A program made the position numbers and the translations under genes. From the NCBI GenBank assembly GCA_012295275.1, contig CM022671.1, forward strand, positions 32,124,427-32,188,426: a DNA stretch of 64,000 bases, in the 5' to 3' direction. Position 1 is the first letter of the stretch; the number at the start of each line of letters is the position of its first letter. The DNA is from Chrysomallon squamiferum. Lineage: Eukaryota > Mollusca > Gastropoda > Neomphalida > Peltospiridae. The notes under the pieces were generated by a model. The model was not told where the DNA came from, did no database searches, and saw nothing but the letters and a program-made list of their open reading frames with translations. Below are positions 61,339-64,000 of the stretch, piece after piece.

Positions 61339-61413
61339 CAAAACTGTGGCCAACTTTGTTGTGGGCTGCTGATCTCGTGTTTTAGCAAGCAATTTGGAGC
61401 AGGAGAGTGCCAG
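61339..61413 (+). CDS. probable coding exon (25 codons), cysteine-rich
   Basis: A 75-nt segment sits between the acceptor gatggttttttccaacag and the donor CAG|gtaagc. Only the phase-0 frame is open; the other two have stops. The product begins QNCGQLCCGLL and ends GAGECQ, with five cysteines in 25 residues. Phase 0-0 matches the two upstream exons, so it could follow the 53520 exon after an intron of about 7.7 kb. It is short, so chance is harder to exclude than for the other two; it could also be an alternative cassette exon. Function unknown. Confidence 0.5.
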
Positions 61414-61760
61414 GTAAGCCTTTAAGTCAGTGTGTTCATAAAAACAATCCTGTTTTTTCACATTATGCTGGTCAGGCAATCCGTTGAGCCAGCCACAAGC
61501 TTTTCCAATATATGCACAGAGCTCTGATCTTGATCAGCTTCATGCTTGAGGACTTTGTTATAAGCAGACAATCCAGCATAATGCCCTTTGGAATGTGTGT
61601 AAGTTAGGAGAGATGACTTTGCATACAGAGACTTTGGCTTACAAAACCCATTGGACATTTTCCCATTCACCGATGGTCACTACACTCAATACTGGAGTTA
61701 ATCTGGTGTGAATGATGGGTTCTTACTGCATACAAATGAGTGGTAATGTTGTTTTAGAAA
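61414..61760. promoter_or_regulatory. moderately complex sequence after the third exon
   Basis: About 340 bp of balanced intronic sequence. A 70-codon minus frame (61458-61670) has no splice support. Confidence 0.35.
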
Positions 61761-61769
61761 AATCTTTTT

Positions 61770-62860
61770 TTCTTCTTTGATAGGCTCTTTATCATCTAGG
61801 GCTTGGCTGAGATGCCTACAGATCACCATTTGTCATACTATTTTCTTAAACAAGATAAATGTTCATTTATTAGTGGGTAAGTTGTTTTTTTTATCACCAG
61901 AATTGGATAATAACATATAATAATAGAAATGGCAATACTAGTGAAATTCTAGAAATGGTTTTTGAGGAGTGATCTATAATAATTTCAAATGAAGACATCT
62001 TTGACTTAATTTTCCTAATTAAATTGATTTTTCTTTTTTCTTTTCTTCTTGAACAGAAATATATGAATATACGTACTAAAGTACATCTTAATTATATTGT
62101 GTCCTGATAGAATATTTTACTGAATACATATTGTTACCATGCACATACCTTGAGATATATCAGCTTAAATTAGATTTTAAAAAGGAAAAGAAAAGAAATA
62201 AATCTCTTAACACAAGGAATTTTGTTTGTCCACTGTCAATTTCACTGCCTAATTACCATTTTTACACACCAACAGAGTATACTTTGCCATTACGTATCAA
62301 AGACAGGTTGTTTGAGTTTACAAACTTAAATTACTCTATTTGTTCACCTGATCCTGGTGTTGGGTAACCCAGTAAGAAAGACTTGGATTACATGCTTCAT
62401 ATCATAGGAAGTTAGTAATTTTCACATTGTAGATGACTCCAGCCAAGAGTTATCTCTAGGTGGTGGCTATGAAGTGGTGACAGTTTGAGTATGCAGTCTG
62501 CACCAAGTCTCAGAAAAACATTTCAGTTCTGCAAGAAGGTCATCATCTTGGTTTGGTGTAATCCCTAGACAATCGTGTAACTATGTAGCTGCCCTGGTAA
62601 ATACTTGAGTTGTTGAAACACTGGGAGATAGTGAAGAGCCAGCCCAGTGATAAATGGGTATCATCATTACAAGATTAGCTTTATCCATCACCTTAGAGTG
62701 AGATAGCAGGCTCACTGGGGTGGTGTCATGTTGGTTACTCGTGTATTTGACTTCAGGTGAATGTTTCTGTAGTAGCAGGTTTCTGATAATGGTATTTTTA
62801 ATGGGTTTTTTAGCATTCAGCTCTGTATAATCACAGAGTACAAAGAAAAAGTAATATGTG
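61770..62860. other. intron with weak island at 62380-62860
   Basis: 62380-62860 is balanced and non-coding. A very strong acceptor tract ends at 62056, but what follows is only 16 open codons, so no exon is called with confidence. Confidence 0.4.
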
Positions 62861-62867
62861 AACATTT

Positions 62868-63055
62868 TATTTTATTTTCACAGATTCATGCTTACATGTA
62901 CACTTTCTTAACTGACTGGTTGAATATAAATTTTAATAATTAGTACCAAAGCAATTGTGAAATTAATAGGAGTGTGTTGATTTTATTTACACAAAATTCA
63001 TACTTAAATGAACACGCTTAATGATTGGTTGCATGCAAGCTTTAATGTTTGGTAA
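62868..63055. repeat. diverged tandem duplication, about 113-bp offset
   Basis: attttattttcacagattca, then a tgcttacatgtacac-like word and gactggttgaat at 62868 recur as attttatttacacaaaattc, then aatgattggttgca from about 62981. Each is followed by a ttaat and taccaaag/taacaag tail. Confidence 0.6.
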
Positions 63056-63069
63056 CAAGATCTCCATTA

Positions 63070-63620
63070 TGAAACATGTCATTGTTGATAGAATTTTTTT
63101 TTCTTTTAAGGAACTGCTGTGAGTTTTTAGAAAATAATAAATTAATTTTGATTTGACACAGCTAAGTCTTCTCAGTATTTCATGCTACTGTTATTGCTTT
63201 GTGAGTTGTGATAACACCAAGTACAATATTAGTTCAGTGGATTATATATGTTTTTGTTTGTTTTATTTATGTTTTTGTTTGTTTTATTTATTTATTTATT
63301 TGTTGTTTTGCATATTATTATTATTAATTTATTATTATTGTTATTGTTTTGTTTTGTTATCTTTTTTATTAATATTTATTTATTTAAAAAAAAAAAAAAA
63401 AAAAAAATTGTATTTGAAATATGATTTAAAATATTAATTTTTATTATTCCTATCAATCATTATAGCATTCTTTTTTTTCAAATGGAATGTTATTTTAAAT
63501 TTTTGATATAATTTAAACATTTTAATTTTTTTTAATGCATTTTATTAATTCATTTAACAATCTTTCTGAAATTTTTATACACATTAAATCATAAATTATA
63601 TTTTCTTTATCATACTTTTT
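63070..63620. repeat. AT-rich low-complexity with poly-A 63386-63407
   Basis: TTTG/TTTA words at 63245-63300, (ATT)n at 63313-63340 and a 22-A run. The 94-codon frame is an artefact. Confidence 0.8.
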
Positions 63621-63624
63621 TTCC

Positions 63625-63730
63625 TTTTTTTAATCACTCAACCATTTACATCAGTCTTTTTTTTTATTTCCTTTTTTTTTTTTTCTTTTTTTAATCACTC
63701 ATCCATTTACATCAGTCTTTTTTTTTTTAA
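63625..63730. repeat. 61-bp tandem duplication
   Basis: taatcactcaaccatttaca then tcagtctttt at 63631 recurs at 63692 with one change, separated by T-rich sequence. Confidence 0.9.
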
Positions 63731-63739
63731 TCTCCCTAA

Positions 63740-64000
63740 AGAATCCATTAGATTGTCTGGCTTCTGTAATAGCAATTCAGGTCTTGTAACAGGTAATAAA
63801 TAATAATTTCTGTCTGAGAGAGGCAATTCTGATTACAGGAATATGGCAAGTGCTCTTATAGTTTATGGCAATGGTTTCTAGGCATTTCGGCGACAGTTAC
63901 TCAGCATTTACTGAATGTTTCTTACTCGGGAAGCATGTTTGTTCTGAAGAATGAGAACTGAGATATTTATTGATCGCCATGAATGGTATTTGATCAGCGT
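63740..64000. promoter_or_regulatory. complex island running off the window end
   Basis: About 260 bp of balanced sequence with CpGs near 63888, 63891, 63927, 63975 and 63998. It continues past the window, so its nature cannot be judged. Confidence 0.35.

Noticed and set aside
62057-62107. Possible terminal exon after a very strong acceptor tract, 16 codons then TGA, AATAAA near 62195
   Set aside because: Too short to judge; AATAAA is abundant by chance here. It remains a candidate last exon, phase-compatible with the 61339 exon.
63162-63200. 39-nt phase 0-0 segment between gacacag and gtgagt
   Set aside because: Short and T-rich with a weak pyrimidine tract; openness of 13 codons is likely by chance.
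1-64000. CRISPR arrays, bacterial operons, phage or viral genes
   Set aside because: No regular short-repeat/spacer structure, no dense ORFs, and no recognisable viral or transposon proteins anywhere.

Overview
The window looks like a piece of a large, AT-rich animal (metazoan) nuclear genome, most of it intronic. There are no operons, no ribosome binding sites and no long ORFs. The longest open frames are about 100-126 codons of T-rich or chance sequence. Homopolymers, (CA)n, (TTA)n and (TTTA)n microsatellites are everywhere, tRNA-like SINE remnants are scattered through it, and a few short open segments carry perfect GT-AG borders. An invertebrate such as a mollusc would fit, but nothing here proves the lineage.

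Coding content is tiny. Two short plus-strand exons are convincing: 49779-49889 (37 codons) and 53520-53615 (32 codons). Each is open in only one frame, both are phase 0 at each end, and both have good splice sites. A third at 61339-61413 (25 codons, also phase 0-0) is likely. A fourth at 20295-20388 is possible: 94 nt, it needs two bases from an upstream exon and ends in phase 0, so it could join the 49779 exon in frame. Together they suggest one plus-strand gene that starts before the window and continues past it, with introns of about 29.4, 3.6 and 7.7 kb. The encoded stretch is lysine-rich and basic, then cysteine-containing. I do not recognise the family.

The rest alternates in a regular way between low-complexity AT desert and islands of 200-700 bp with balanced, complex, CpG-containing sequence that are not open reading frames. 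The islands look like conserved noncoding or cis-regulatory elements. The best are at 50985-51490, 54880-55560, 22300-22810, 25520-26130, 44530-45370, 60375-60740 and 57500-57830. Islands this dense around very short exons resemble known loci where the introns of a gene carry long-range enhancers for a developmental regulator. That reading is inference; conservation cannot be tested here.

The repeats fall in three layers. (1) Young microsatellites and homopolymers. (2) Old, strongly diverged tandem arrays: about 80 bp units at 47290-48235, about 118 bp units at 30880-31600, about 120 bp units at 6180-6680, a short-unit array at 3890-5170, and a 59-bp triplication ending at the 3' splice site of the 53520 exon. 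(3) tRNA-like SINE fragments with A- and B-box sequences. A diverged tandem duplication of about 600 bp (35600-36700) has copied an island-like sequence.
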